Origin: Superficieibacter electus
Lineage (GTDB): Bacteria; Pseudomonadota; Gammaproteobacteria; Enterobacterales; Enterobacteriaceae
Length of the DNA: 64,000 nucleotides
Direction: 5' to 3'
Assembly: GCF_002915575.1 (NCBI RefSeq)
Contig: NZ_PQGD01000002.1
Span: 1 to 64,000, forward strand
Position numbers and translations under genes: made by a program. The stretch's first letter is position 1, and each line of letters opens with the position of its first letter. Below the pieces are notes generated by a model. It had not been told where the DNA came from. It was given only the letters and a program-made list of their open reading frames with translations, and searched no databases. Shown piece by piece: positions 24,366 through 33,827 of the stretch.

Positions 24366-24797
24366 TTATGCGTTTAGCTGATAATCAAGGGTGATGTCAG
24401 CATTCAGCAACTGTGAAACCGGGCAACCTGCTTTCGCTTTCTGGATAATGGCATCAAAGGCCGACTGCTCAATTTGCGGCACTGACACTTTACTTTGCAG
24501 CGCCACTTTAGTAATCGCAAAGCCGCCATCTTTTTTATCCAGCGATACATCTGCGGTGGTATCAATGGAGGTAGGAGCATAGCCCTGCTCGCCCAGCATC
24601 AGAGAAAGCGCCATCGAAAAACAGGCGGCGTGCGCAGCACCAATCAGTTCTTCAGGGTTGGTTCCCTTCTCACCTTCAAATCGGGTGTTGAAACCATAGG
24701 GGCTTTGATTAAGGACGCCGCTCTCCGTTGAAACCGTCCCTTTACCGCTTTTGATATCCCCTTCCCAGTGTGCCTGACCTTTCTTATGAATCGTCAT
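24366..24797 (-). CDS. osmC: OsmC, osmotically inducible peroxiredoxin
   Basis: A 143-residue thiol-dependent peroxidase that reduces organic hydroperoxides in the cytoplasm. The two catalytic cysteines are Cys59 (AAHAACFSM) and Cys125 (AKAGCPVS), as in the E. coli protein of the same length. The ATG at 24797 (MTIHKKGQAHWEG) has GGAG upstream; longer in-frame starts are rejected. In E. coli the gene is induced by osmotic and stationary-phase signals. It is divergent from sra, as in E. coli, but bdm is missing from between them. Confidence 0.95.
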   Translation of the reverse strand: MTIHKKGQAHWEGDIKSGKGTVSTESGVLNQSPYGFNTRFEGEKGTNPEELIGAAHAACFSMALSLMLGEQGYAPTSIDTTADVSLDKKDGGFAITKVALQSKVSVPQIEQSAFDAIIQKAKAGCPVSQLLNADITLDYQLNA

Positions 24798-25020
24798 AAT
24801 TGACTCCTTTTTGCTGTTGAGACAACAAGTATAGGACGCACGTATGAGTTTGCGGCAAATGGAGAGAGTTCTTAAAAACCGGCTGTGCAATTGCAAAACG
24901 CCTGGTTATGGTCAATGCTTTACAATCCAGTTCGCAGCGCGAGCTGTCCTTAAGGGGAACGTTTCGTCCGGTACCCACCGGGCTTGTCCTTGAAACCATC
25001 TACAGGATTAAGGAGTAAGA

Positions 25021-25161
25021 ATGAAATCGAACCGTCAGGCACGCCATATCCTTGGACTCGATTATCGAGTATCTAACCAGAAGAAAGTGGTCATTGAAGG
25101 CGATAATGTCACGCCAGTCACCCATACGCATGCGACCGGGCGTAAGCGCCGTAGCGAGTAA
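25021..25161 (+). CDS. sra: Sra (RpsV), stationary-phase ribosome-associated protein
   Basis: A 46-residue very basic protein ([18 protein letters not shown]...RKRRSE) matching Sra, the protein found with 30S subunits in stationary phase (formerly S22). An AAGGAG site lies 6 bases upstream. It is followed by an excellent intrinsic terminator. It is divergent from osmC. In K-12 maeA and adhP lie next on this side; here fdnI follows directly, so those genes are absent from this locus. Confidence 0.92.
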   Translation: MKSNRQARHILGLDYRVSNQKKVVIEGDNVTPVTHTHATGRKRRSE

Positions 25162-25186
25162 CTCCGCTTTCTGAGCAGGATAAACG

Positions 25187-25215
25187 ACGCCATCTTCTGT
25201 GAAGATGGCGTTTTT
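25187..25215 (+). terminator. Intrinsic terminator after sra
   Basis: ACGCCATCTTC-TGT-GAAGATGGCGT is a perfect 11-bp stem followed by five T, 25 bases after sra. A further GC hairpin (GCCCCGC/GCGGGGC at 25369-25392) precedes the fdnI stop and probably ends the fdn transcript. Confidence 0.85.
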
Positions 25216-25400
25216 GTTTGCGCTTTGCGCAGAGGTGGCCATGTTATGCTGCCAGACGCGTTGAGTTTATCGCTGGTGTTTCAGATAGTTTTTATATTAA
25301 CTAAGTGTATGTTGTAACTAAAGGCGGTGTTTCTGCCACACGTACCATCGCCAGTCAATTGATCTTACGCCCCGCCGTTCCCTCTGCGGGGCATGAGATA

Positions 25401-26054
25401 TCACAGCCCTTCGGTGCTTTCTTTCTTCGCTTCCTGCCGTTCAACGTCCCGATACCAGCGCGGGTGGTGCTTCTTCGCCCAGCGTCGGCTGACCTTCCCC
25501 TCTATCATGCCTTTAATTGAGCCTTTGACCCAGAACGCCATATACATATGGATCAGAATGGCGTGGATCAAAATAATCGCTGAAGTAGCATGCAGCAGCA
25601 GACCATAGCGGATCACCTGCACCGGAAAGTAATGGGCAAACCATGGACGCCAGATTATAACCCCCGTCACCAGTAGCACGAACGTCATGCTCATGATGGT
25701 CCAGAACATCATTTTTTGCCCGGCATTGTACTTCCCTACTCTGGCGACCTTATGCTCGTTGCCCTTAAGCACCTCAACGATCCCTTTCAACCACGGAATA
25801 TCCTGCTTGTCCGGAATGTTATGGTGTACAAAGCGCGCAAACATAAACATCAATGCAATGAAAATCGCGACCCCGAAAAAAGGATGCAGGATGCGTCCCA
25901 TCTGCGGTGTACCAAAGGTCTCCGTCAGCCACTGGAGCGTGGGGAAGAAAAACGAAATCCCCGAGAGCGCCACCAGAAAAAAGCAGATCACTACCGTCCA
26001 GTGACAGGCACGATCGATAAATTTGGTGCGCACAATCATTCTGGAATTACTCAT
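25401..26054 (-). CDS. fdnI: FdnI, cytochrome b556 subunit of formate dehydrogenase-N
   Basis: The 217-residue membrane subunit has four transmembrane helices and carries two haems b and the menaquinone site. Histidines expected as haem ligands occur in [22 protein letters not shown] and [11 protein letters not shown]. It takes electrons from FdnH and reduces menaquinone at the cytoplasmic side of the inner membrane. Start at 26054 overlaps the fdnH stop by 8 bases. Confidence 0.96.
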   Translation of the reverse strand: MSNSRMIVRTKFIDRACHWTVVICFFLVALSGISFFFPTLQWLTETFGTPQMGRILHPFFGVAIFIALMFMFARFVHHNIPDKQDIPWLKGIVEVLKGNEHKVARVGKYNAGQKMMFWTIMSMTFVLLVTGVIIWRPWFAHYFPVQVIRYGLLLHATSAIILIHAILIHMYMAFWVKGSIKGMIEGKVSRRWAKKHHPRWYRDVERQEAKKESTEGL

Positions 26055-26928
26055 GCTCTTTCTCCTCGTCATCGACCTCTTTGTTCGGACCGATGCCGAT
26101 ATAGTGATAAATCAGTCCGGCAAAGGTGGCGACGAAGCCCAGAGCGGAGAGCGGCTTCAGCACGCCCTTCCATAGCGTCACAGCGGGATCTATATGCGGA
26201 TCTTGCGGGAGTTCGTGATAGAGTTGCGGCCTGTCAGCGTGATGAAGAACGTACATCACGTGGGTCCCCCCGACGCCCTGTGGGTTATAGACGCCTGCAT
26301 GCTGATAACCACGCGCTTTTAACTTATTCACGCGCTGTTCGGCCACCTCCAGCATTTCCTGCTTGCTGCCAAAATGAATAGCGCCGGTAGGACAGGTTTT
26401 GACGCAGGCAGGCTCCTGCCCGATGCTCACCCGATCCACGCACAGGGTGCATTTATAGACACGATTATCCTCTTTATTCAGACGCGGCACGTTGAATGGG
26501 CAACCGGCAATGCAGTAACCGCAGCCAATACAATGCTCCGACTGAAAATCGACAATCCCGTTGGCATACTGAATAATCGCCCCGGCAGAGGGACAGGCTT
26601 TAAGACAGCCCGGATCTTCACAGTGCATGCAGCCATCTTTGCGGATAAGCCACTCCAGCCGGCCATTCTCTTCGGTTTCGCTAAAACGCATCACCGTCCA
26701 AGATTTGGCGCTCAGATCGGCCGGATTATCGTAAACCCCCACGCAGTGCCCCACCTCATCGCGGATGTCATTCCACTCTGAACAGGCCACCTGGCAGGCC
26801 TTACAGCCCACACAGGAAGAAACATCGATGAGCTTGGCCACTTCCAGCTTGTGATCGCGCACCTGCGGAGGCGGCGTCACTGGATTGGTAGCAGAGCGTT
26901 TAATAATGTCTTGTGTTTCCAGTGCCAT
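26047..26928 (-). CDS. fdnH: FdnH, iron-sulfur subunit of formate dehydrogenase-N
   Basis: The 293-residue electron-transfer subunit has four [4Fe-4S] clusters; the cysteine groups [35 protein letters not shown] and CTLCVDRV are visible. One C-terminal membrane helix (about 255-280) anchors it on the periplasmic side. It passes electrons from the selenomolybdoenzyme FdnG to FdnI. It lies 10 bases after fdnG. Confidence 0.96.
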   Translation of the reverse strand: MALETQDIIKRSATNPVTPPPQVRDHKLEVAKLIDVSSCVGCKACQVACSEWNDIRDEVGHCVGVYDNPADLSAKSWTVMRFSETEENGRLEWLIRKDGCMHCEDPGCLKACPSAGAIIQYANGIVDFQSEHCIGCGYCIAGCPFNVPRLNKEDNRVYKCTLCVDRVSIGQEPACVKTCPTGAIHFGSKQEMLEVAEQRVNKLKARGYQHAGVYNPQGVGGTHVMYVLHHADRPQLYHELPQDPHIDPAVTLWKGVLKPLSALGFVATFAGLIYHYIGIGPNKEVDDEEKEHE

Positions 26929-26938
26929 TTTTCGCTCC

Positions 26939-29900
26939 CTACGCCTTCTCGATATTGACTAAAAACGCCTTATATTCCGGCGTCTGCGAGTTCGCATCGC
27001 CAACATTCGGCGTGAGCGTATTGGCGATGTAGCCCTTCTGCGCCACCCCTTCAAAGCCCCAGTGCAGCGGAATACCAATGGTTTCCACCTGCTGACCATT
27101 CACCTGCAACGTTTGCAGACGGCGAGTCACCACTGCTACCGCGCGAATAAACCCGCGCTGGCTGCTCACCGTAACGCGATCGCCATTAACAATGCCTTTC
27201 GCTGCCGCCAGCCCTTCGCTTATCTCCACGAACTGCTGCGGCTGCGCGATGGCGTTCAGTCGCGCATGCTTGGTCCAGGTATGAAAATGCTCGGTCAGAC
27301 GATAGGTGGTGCCGACGTACGGAAAACGGTCTTTCTTACCCAGACGCCGCGCATCCTCGTCATACAGGCGTACGACCGGGCTGGACACCACATTTGGATG
27401 CAGCGGATTAGTGCCGAGCGGCGTTTCCATCGGCTCGTAATGTTCCGGGAACGGCCCTTCAGCCAGCTTATCAAGCGCAAATAGTCGTCCCAGACCTTCC
27501 GGCTGCATAATAAATGGTCCGGTGCGGCTACCCGGTGGCGCGGTAGTGAAATCGGGAATATCGTTACCGCTCCATTTGCTACCGTTCCATTCAATCAGCA
27601 TCCGTTTCGGGTCCCAGGGTTTGCCGTTAATATCTGCCGAGGCGCGGTTATAGAGCACGCGGCGGTTGAGCGGCCACGCCCAGGCCCAGCCGAGCGTATT
27701 CCCCAACCCGGACGGATCGGCATTATCACGATTCGCCATCTGGTTGCCCTGTTCTGTCCAGCTACCGCTGTAGATCCAGCAGGAAGACGCTGTGGTACCG
27801 TCGTCGCGCAGCAAGGCAAAGCTATTGAGTAATTGCCCTTTCTTCGCCACCAGCGCACCGCTGGCATCAACTAAATCGGCCAGCGCCACGCCGTTATTCT
27901 CTTTCGCCACTTCTTCAGATTCCGGGCGATGCGGCTGTTTATACTCCCATGACATTTTCAATAATGGCTCTGCGCCAGCACCGCCTTCGCGGCGGTACAG
28001 TTCACGCAGGCGGTGGTAAATACCGGCCAGGATCTCGCCGTCATTTAACGCCTCGCCTGGCGCATCCTGCCCTTTCCAGTGCCATTGCAGCCAACGTCCG
28101 GAGTTGGCGATTGAGCCATCCTCTTCAGCAAAGCATGTAGACGGCAGACGGAACACTTCGGTCTGAATAGATGCCGTCTCCACATCATTCATCTCGCCGT
28201 GGTTTTGCCAGAAGGTTGACGTCTCGGTCACCAGCGGATCGATGACGATCATGAACTTCAACTTGCTGAGCGACTGCACTACCTTGTTTTTATCCGGGAA
28301 TGACGCCACCGGATTAAAACCCTGGCAAATGTATCCAGTGACGTTGCCTTTGCTCATCATGTTGAAATACTTGATGACGTCGTATGACTGGTCCCATTTC
28401 GGCAGCCAGTCAAAACCCCAGTCGTTCTCCCGCTGCGCCGCCTCACCATAAAACGATTTCATCAGGCTGACGAAAAACTTCGGATAGTTACTCCAGTAGT
28501 TCACCTGATCCGGCAGGGTTGCTTTGGGTGTGCTGGCCGTCAGGTACGTTTGCAGATCGGTTTGTTTTTCCGATGGCAGCGTCAGATAACCCGGCAGGCT
28601 GGTAGACAGCAGCCCTAAGTCAGTTAACCCCTGAATATTAGAGTGCCCGCGCAGCGCATTAACCCCGCCGCCCGCCATCCCCATGTTTCCCAGCAATAAC
28701 TGGATCATCGCCATGGTACGGATGTTCTGCGCGCCGACGGTATGCTGCGTCCAGCCCAACGCATACAAAAAGGTGGTGGTACGGTTTGCCGCACTGGTCG
28801 ATGCCAGAGCCTCACAGACTTTAAGGAAATCTGCTTTTGGCGTGCCGCAAATATTCTCCACGACGTCAGGCGTATAGCGCGAGACGTGTCGTTTAAGTAA
28901 ATTCCAGACGCAGCGTGGATGGCTCAGAGTGTCATCGCGCCGGGCATAACCCTGTTCATCAAACTGATAGTGCCAGGAGGATTTATCGTACTGGCGCGTT
29001 TTTGCGTCGTAACCGCTAAACAGACCGTCATCAAAATGGAAATCATCGCGTACCAACAGGCTGGCATTGGTGTAATGCTTCACGTAATCAGCATTAATCT
29101 TTTGATTTTGGATCAGATACAGCAGTACGCCGGAGAGGAATGTAATGTCCGTACCGGAGCGAATAGGCGCATAGATATCCGCCACCGAGGCGGTACGCGT
29201 AAAGCGCGGATCGACCACGATCAGCAGCGCGTCGTTATTGTTTTTTGCTTCCATCGCCCAGCGGAATCCCACCGGATGGGCTTCGGCGGCGTTACCGCCC
29301 ATCACCATCACGACATTAGCATTTTTGATATCAACCCAGTGGTTGGTCATCGCACCGCGACCAAATGTTGGAGCAAGACTTGCTACCGTTGGTCCGTGTC
29401 AGACGCGCGCCTGGTTATCTACCGCCAGCATTCCCAGCGAGCGAACGAATTTTTGTGTCAGCATGCCGGTTTCGTTACTGGCGGCCGAAGCGCATAACAT
29501 GCCAGTGGTCAGCCAGCGATTGACCGTGACGCCGTCTTCGTTTTTCTCAATAAAATGGGCGTCACGATCCGCTTTCATCAGCCGGGCGATGCGTTCAAAG
29601 GCGTCATCCCAGCTAATACGTTGCCATTTGTCTGAGCCTGGCGCACGGTACTGCGGATAGCGCAGACGGTTTTGACTATGAACATAGTCCAGCAAACCCG
29701 CGCCTTTCGGGCACAATGCGCCACGGCTAACCGGATGATCCGGATCACCTTCAATATGGTATAGCGCTTCTTTGGCATTCATAGCGCCATCACCCAGGCT
29801 ATACATCAACAGCCCACATCCCACGGAGCAATATGTGCAGGTGTTACGGATCTCTTTTGCGCGCAATAATTTATAATCGCGCGCCTGAGCCAGCGCTGTG

Positions 29901-29986
29901 GTGGGAGCAAATCCCAGCACTGCCGCCGTCGTCCCGGCCATACCGCCCGCGCAGATTTTAAAAAATTTTCTGCGACTGACGTCCAT
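26939..29986 (-). CDS. fdnG: FdnG, selenocysteine-containing formate dehydrogenase-N alpha subunit
   Basis: The 1015-residue periplasmic catalytic subunit oxidises formate to CO2 during nitrate respiration. The N-terminus [15 protein letters not shown] is a twin-arginine signal; a 4Fe-4S site ([11 protein letters not shown]) follows. The frame contains an in-frame TGA at 29401-29399, which is residue 196 (N-Q-A-R-V-Sec-H-G-P), the known selenocysteine ligand of molybdenum. A SECIS-like hairpin follows it at the normal 11-base distance, so the gene is intact, not split. Start 29986 is chosen to fit the family length. An FNR-like site is upstream. Confidence 0.97.
29370..29401 (-). promoter_or_regulatory. 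Selenocysteine UGA and SECIS hairpin in fdnG
   Basis: The UGA is at 29401-29399. Eleven bases later the mRNA reads GGUAGCAAGUCUUGCUCC, an imperfect stem with a GUCU loop like the bacterial SECIS of fdhF and fdnG. It recruits SelB with Sec-tRNA. Confidence 0.9.
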
Positions 29987-30050
29987 TGCATTCCTCATTA
30001 TTCTGAAATGTCGTGCGGCACGGAAACTAACAGCAAACCCGCTGATTTTT

Positions 30051-30064
30051 TTGCGTCAAATCAA
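30051..30064 (-). promoter_or_regulatory. Candidate FNR site upstream of fdnG
   Basis: On the minus strand TTGATTTGACGCAA matches the FNR consensus TTGAT-N4-ATCAA in 8 of 10 conserved positions, about 65 bases before the fdnG start. fdnG of E. coli is activated by FNR and NarL. Confidence 0.65.
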
Positions 30065-30166
30065 TTCTGCCAGCCGGTGCCCCCTTAATAGTCGCGACGG
30101 GCGAATTTGATTAATCCTTAGGAAGTAATGGACTGAACAGTCATTCCACGCCCGGGAACAAAAGGG

Positions 30167-31657
30167 TTATTTCTGGCGATGGGGGTTTGCCAGACCAAAC
30201 CAGATGGCAGCGGCCAGCAGGAGCAGCATCCCGCCGGCAGCACTGAGCGCCACGCTGTGTGAGGTGATAAACGCCTGCCTGGCGGCAGCAATCACACTGC
30301 TGGCGATCCCGTCATCCAGCGTCGCGGAAAGCTGCACCGCCTCAGCGATAGATGAGGTTGCCTGCCCGGCCTGCGCTGTCGTCAGTCCGGCGGGCAGGCT
30401 AATGGAGTCTGCATAGCTGCGGCTGAGGATCACGCCAAACAGCGCAATGCCCAGCCCGGCACCGAGTTCATAGGCCATCGTTTCAATGGCCCCTGCCGCC
30501 GCGGCCTTTTCTTGCGGCGCGGCCGCCATAATAGCGGCCGTCGAGGCCAGCAAGGCACTGGCGGCGCTAAACCCCAGTAACGCCATCAGGCATCCTGCCT
30601 GTACGGGCTGGGCGCTGAAACTGGTCATTGACAGTCCGAGAAAACTGAGCGCGCTGAGTGCCATGCCCCCGGTCGCCACACAGCGCAGCCCCAGACGCGA
30701 AACCAGGATGCCCGCCACCGGTCCACTAAAGCCACTCGCCACCATCACCGGCAGCATGAACAGCCCGGCGGCAAATGGCGTCATACCGTGGACAAACTGA
30801 AGCTCCTGCGCCATCAGCAGCTCAAATCCCACCAGCGCAATCATCGCGGTCATCGCCATCACCACCCCGCTGACAATAATGCGGTGAGTAAACAGCCGCA
30901 GATCGATCATTGGCTGCGCCGTCCTTAACTGAAGACGTATAAAAATAGCTAATAACCCGGCACCAGCCCCTAAAATCATCAGCACGAGACCGCCGGCAAG
31001 TTGTCCTTTCATTCCGGTTTTAATGCCATACACCAGCAGCAGGATCGCGCTAATCAGCAGCAACGCGTGTGGAAGATTCAGCGGCTGTTCAGCCCGTCCC
31101 GGCTGACGCGGCAACAGGTATGCGCCCAGCAACAGCACCGCCAGAATAATCGGCACGTTGATCAGGAATATCGCACTCCAGTGAAACTGCGCCAGTACCA
31201 TTCCGCCGATAAGTGGACCGAAGGCAGCGCCTCCCGAGCCGACAGCGGTCCAGATGCCGAGCGCAATATTACGCTCGCGAACCTGCGTAAAAGTCAGGCG
31301 AATGCCGGCAAGGGTCGCCGGAAGTATCATTGCTGCTCCGCCAGCCAGCAGCACACGCGTCATAATCAGCCATTCGGCACTATGAGCAAATGCAGCCAGA
31401 AGTGAGGCGATACCAAATAAGGCGCTACCAAGCATCAACAGGCGCTTATACCCTATCCGATCGCCCAGCGCGCCCATTGGTAAAACCAGCCCAGCCATCA
31501 CCAGCGAATAAATATCAATGATCCACAGCAATTGGTTACCGCTCGCGCCCAGCGTCACGCTTAACGTCGGCGCAGCAACATGCAGCACCGTGGCATCGAT
31601 AGCCACCGGAATGTAAACCAGGACGATAACGACTAATGTCAGCCACTGACGAGACAT
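30167..31657 (-). CDS. smvA: SmvA, MFS efflux pump for cationic biocides
   Basis: A 496-residue 14-helix drug:H+ antiporter of the DHA2 (QacA-like) group. Motif A occurs as LPMGALGDRIGYKRLL; an acidic residue in helix 1 (VAIDATVLHVA) is the usual cation site. SmvA exports methyl viologen, chlorhexidine, octenidine and other cationic compounds. The ATG at 31657 (MSRQWLTL) matches the family; the open frame extends 41 codons further into the operator region. It is divergent from the TetR-type smvR. Confidence 0.94.
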   Translation of the reverse strand: MSRQWLTLVVIVLVYIPVAIDATVLHVAAPTLSVTLGASGNQLLWIIDIYSLVMAGLVLPMGALGDRIGYKRLLMLGSALFGIASLLAAFAHSAEWLIMTRVLLAGGAAMILPATLAGIRLTFTQVRERNIALGIWTAVGSGGAAFGPLIGGMVLAQFHWSAIFLINVPIILAVLLLGAYLLPRQPGRAEQPLNLPHALLLISAILLLVYGIKTGMKGQLAGGLVLMILGAGAGLLAIFIRLQLRTAQPMIDLRLFTHRIIVSGVVMAMTAMIALVGFELLMAQELQFVHGMTPFAAGLFMLPVMVASGFSGPVAGILVSRLGLRCVATGGMALSALSFLGLSMTSFSAQPVQAGCLMALLGFSAASALLASTAAIMAAAPQEKAAAAGAIETMAYELGAGLGIALFGVILSRSYADSISLPAGLTTAQAGQATSSIAEAVQLSATLDDGIASSVIAAARQAFITSHSVALSAAGGMLLLLAAAIWFGLANPHRQK

Positions 31658-31680
31658 AAAACTATCCTCAACTTTGAAAC

Positions 31681-31731
31681 TGGACAGATGTCCAACCTCG
31701 CCGATCCTACGGAAAGTTGAACACTTGTCCA
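31681..31731. promoter_or_regulatory. Putative SmvR operators between smvA and smvR
   Basis: Two inverted repeats occur in the 121-base divergent gap: TGGACA-GA-TGTCCA (31681-31694, perfect) and TGAACA-CT-TGTCCA (31718-31731, one mismatch). The spacing and symmetry suit a TetR-family dimer. They overlap the region where both promoters must lie. Confidence 0.65.
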
Positions 31732-31778
31732 GTTTTTTTGGTATCCTCTTTTCAACCACAGTAAGGCTGGAATAAATC

Positions 31779-32354
31779 ATGAGCTATTTAAGTCGTGAAC
31801 AACGCCGTGAGCACATATTGCAGGCGGCAATGCGGGTGGCGCTGAATGAAGGATTCGCCGCCATGACTGTACGGAGGATCGCCTGCGAAGCAGGTGTGGC
31901 GACCGGTCAGGTGCATCATCATTTCACCTCCGGTGCGGAATTAAAATCACAGGCGTTTATCCGCACTATTCGCGCATTACTTGACATAGATGTGCTGGAT
32001 CAGGATGCCAGCTGGCACGAACAGTTGCATTCCATGCTCGGCAGTAATGACGGTCGATTTGAAAATCATATCCGTCTGTGGCGTGAAGCGCAGATCCTTG
32101 CAGCGAAAGATGATGACATTAAAGGTGCCTATACGCTGTCCATGGAAATGTGGCATGAAGAAACGGTGAAAATCATCCGTCAGGGCTGTGAAGCGGGAGA
32201 ATTTACCCTTTCCGACAGTGCGGAAAATATTGCCTGGCGACTAATTTCTTTGGTCTGCGGCCTGGACGGCCTCTACGTACTCGGTATGGCAAGCCTTGAT
32301 GAACCGGCTTTTGAAAGCCATCTGACACGGTTGATCAGACTTGAGCTGGGCTAA
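31779..32354 (+). CDS. smvR: SmvR, TetR-family repressor of smvA
   Basis: A 191-residue regulator. The N-terminal helix-turn-helix (MTVRRIACEAGVATGQVHHHF, about 28-48) is typical of TetR proteins; the C-terminal domain binds ligand. Loss of SmvR in Klebsiella raises SmvA and reduces chlorhexidine susceptibility. It is divergent from smvA with two inverted repeats in the gap. Confidence 0.9.
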   Translation: MSYLSREQRREHILQAAMRVALNEGFAAMTVRRIACEAGVATGQVHHHFTSGAELKSQAFIRTIRALLDIDVLDQDASWHEQLHSMLGSNDGRFENHIRLWREAQILAAKDDDIKGAYTLSMEMWHEETVKIIRQGCEAGEFTLSDSAENIAWRLISLVCGLDGLYVLGMASLDEPAFESHLTRLIRLELG

Positions 32355-32439
32355 CGCAAGACGCGGGTATGGCATTTATTTTGTACAGGTGTATTTTTAA
32401 CGTTGTCTTTACCATGGAATAATCTGTTACGGAGATAAC

Positions 32440-32865
32440 ATGCGCCAGAGAATTATTACCTGCCCTGTCATTCAAAACGAAGGGAAATACCTGCTGTGTA
32501 AAATGGCATCCGATCGCGGTGTTTTTCCCGGCCAGTGGGCGCTACCCGGTGGTGGAATGGAACCTGGCGAAACGATGGAAGCCGCGCTTCGCCGGGAGAT
32601 CCGTGAAGAACTGGGTGACGCGTTAATAATTACGGAAATAAAGCCATGGGCGTTCCGTGATGATATACGCGTCAAGCGCTATGCAGATGGCACCCATGAA
32701 GAGATTTACATGATTTACCTTATCTTCGACTGCACCAGCATGAACCGGGAAATAACGTTTAATGAAGAATTTCAGGAGATTATCTGGGTGCCCGCTGAAA
32801 AGTTAAAACAGCTGGATCTCAATGACGCTACCCGCATTACCTTTGCCCAAAAAGGGCTTCTCTGA
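32440..32865 (+). CDS. nudI: NudI, Nudix nucleoside triphosphate hydrolase
   Basis: A 141-residue Nudix enzyme. The Nudix box is visible as [14 protein letters not shown] followed by [10 protein letters not shown] (about 38-61), with all catalytic Glu residues. NudI prefers pyrimidine deoxynucleotides (dTTP, dCTP, dUTP). GGAG is 6 bases upstream of the ATG. In K-12 nudI is at a different locus, so its position next to nat is a local rearrangement. Confidence 0.9.
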   Translation: MRQRIITCPVIQNEGKYLLCKMASDRGVFPGQWALPGGGMEPGETMEAALRREIREELGDALIITEIKPWAFRDDIRVKRYADGTHEEIYMIYLIFDCTSMNREITFNEEFQEIIWVPAEKLKQLDLNDATRITFAQKGLL

Positions 32866-32879
32866 CTAACACGGCTTTA

Positions 32880-32903
32880 TTCCCCACGCTTTTCGGTGGG
32901 GAA
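32880..32903. terminator. Hairpin between nudI and nat
   Basis: TTCCCCAC and GTGGGGAA pair across an 8-base loop in the gap between converging genes; a bidirectional terminator is likely. Confidence 0.65.
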
Positions 32904-32909
32904 ATAACG

Positions 32910-33755
32910 TTATTTTCCCGCCTGCGGATGCGTATCAAATCCGGCCATGACAGCGGCCAGGGCGTGCTGAGAAAAACCATAGCGGTGATCGGTTACCCCT
33001 AATCCAAAACGTTTTTGCAAGATGTCATACAGCGCCGGCACATCAGCTAATGTCAATTGTTCAAGCGCGTGTTCATGCTGCCAGTGAGTAAAATGAAAAT
33101 TGGTCAGGGTAAGTTTGCCGCCATCAGGTAAATGACGACACATCAATAAATGATGGAGAAAATGTGATTGTGGCCAGTGGGCCGACCAAAAATTACCCAT
33201 CATAAAATCCGCCAGATACTGCTTCGTTAAATCGAAACGATACATTGACTGCCAGCGCTCATGGTGGCAAAACTGTAAAATCCAGTCGTTCCCTTCCTGC
33301 TGTAGACGATAGCGGCCGTGGGGTGTACTTTGCTCCTCATCGGCCAGCAGACGAATTGGCGCAGTCAGCGTCTGGCTGCCAAAACCCACATCGGCGATCC
33401 ACGGCTCCCCGTTAAGCGTCACCAACAGCAGCCGATGTGTACGCGGCGGCATCTGCGGTGGATTGGCCAGAATGACTCGCCCCAACAGGCTACGAACGTC
33501 GAATCCCACGTCTTTCAGCGCACGCTCAAATAACCCGTTCTGTTCGAAGCAATAGCCACCACGCCGCGCGGTGATAAGTTTGTCTTGCAAAGACTGCTCG
33601 TCCAGCAGTATTTCTCGCGGCAGCAGGACATCCAGGTTTTCGAATGGAAAAGTACAGTTGTGCTGTAAATGTAACATTCGTAGCGTGGCGATACTTATAT
33701 CTGGCAATTGCTCAATGCCCATTCGGGAAAGATACGCGCGCAAAAATGGGGTCAT
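32910..33755 (-). CDS. nhoA: Arylamine N-acetyltransferase (N-hydroxyarylamine O-acetyltransferase)
   Basis: A 281-residue cytoplasmic enzyme transferring acetyl from acetyl-CoA to arylamines and N-hydroxyarylamines. The catalytic triad Cys69 (RGGYCFEQN), His107 (PRTHRLLL) and Asp122 (WIADVGFG) is present at the known positions when the ATG at 33755 is used; a GTG one codon earlier is possible. It sits in the same pptA-nat neighbourhood as in E. coli, but an ABC transporter operon has replaced the intervening gene. Confidence 0.95.
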   Translation of the reverse strand: MTPFLRAYLSRMGIEQLPDISIATLRMLHLQHNCTFPFENLDVLLPREILLDEQSLQDKLITARRGGYCFEQNGLFERALKDVGFDVRSLLGRVILANPPQMPPRTHRLLLVTLNGEPWIADVGFGSQTLTAPIRLLADEEQSTPHGRYRLQQEGNDWILQFCHHERWQSMYRFDLTKQYLADFMMGNFWSAHWPQSHFLHHLLMCRHLPDGGKLTLTNFHFTHWQHEHALEQLTLADVPALYDILQKRFGLGVTDHRYGFSQHALAAVMAGFDTHPQAGK

Positions 33756-33827
33756 CACAGGCTCCAGTAAAGGGTTTTATTTGTTATACCCTGGATTTTC
33801 AATCGCAGTTGAGAATTTGTGCGATCG

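Noticed and set aside
26939-29986. fdnG as a broken gene with a premature stop
   Set aside because: The stop is UGA at the known selenocysteine position 196 with a SECIS hairpin, and the combined length equals the intact family length.
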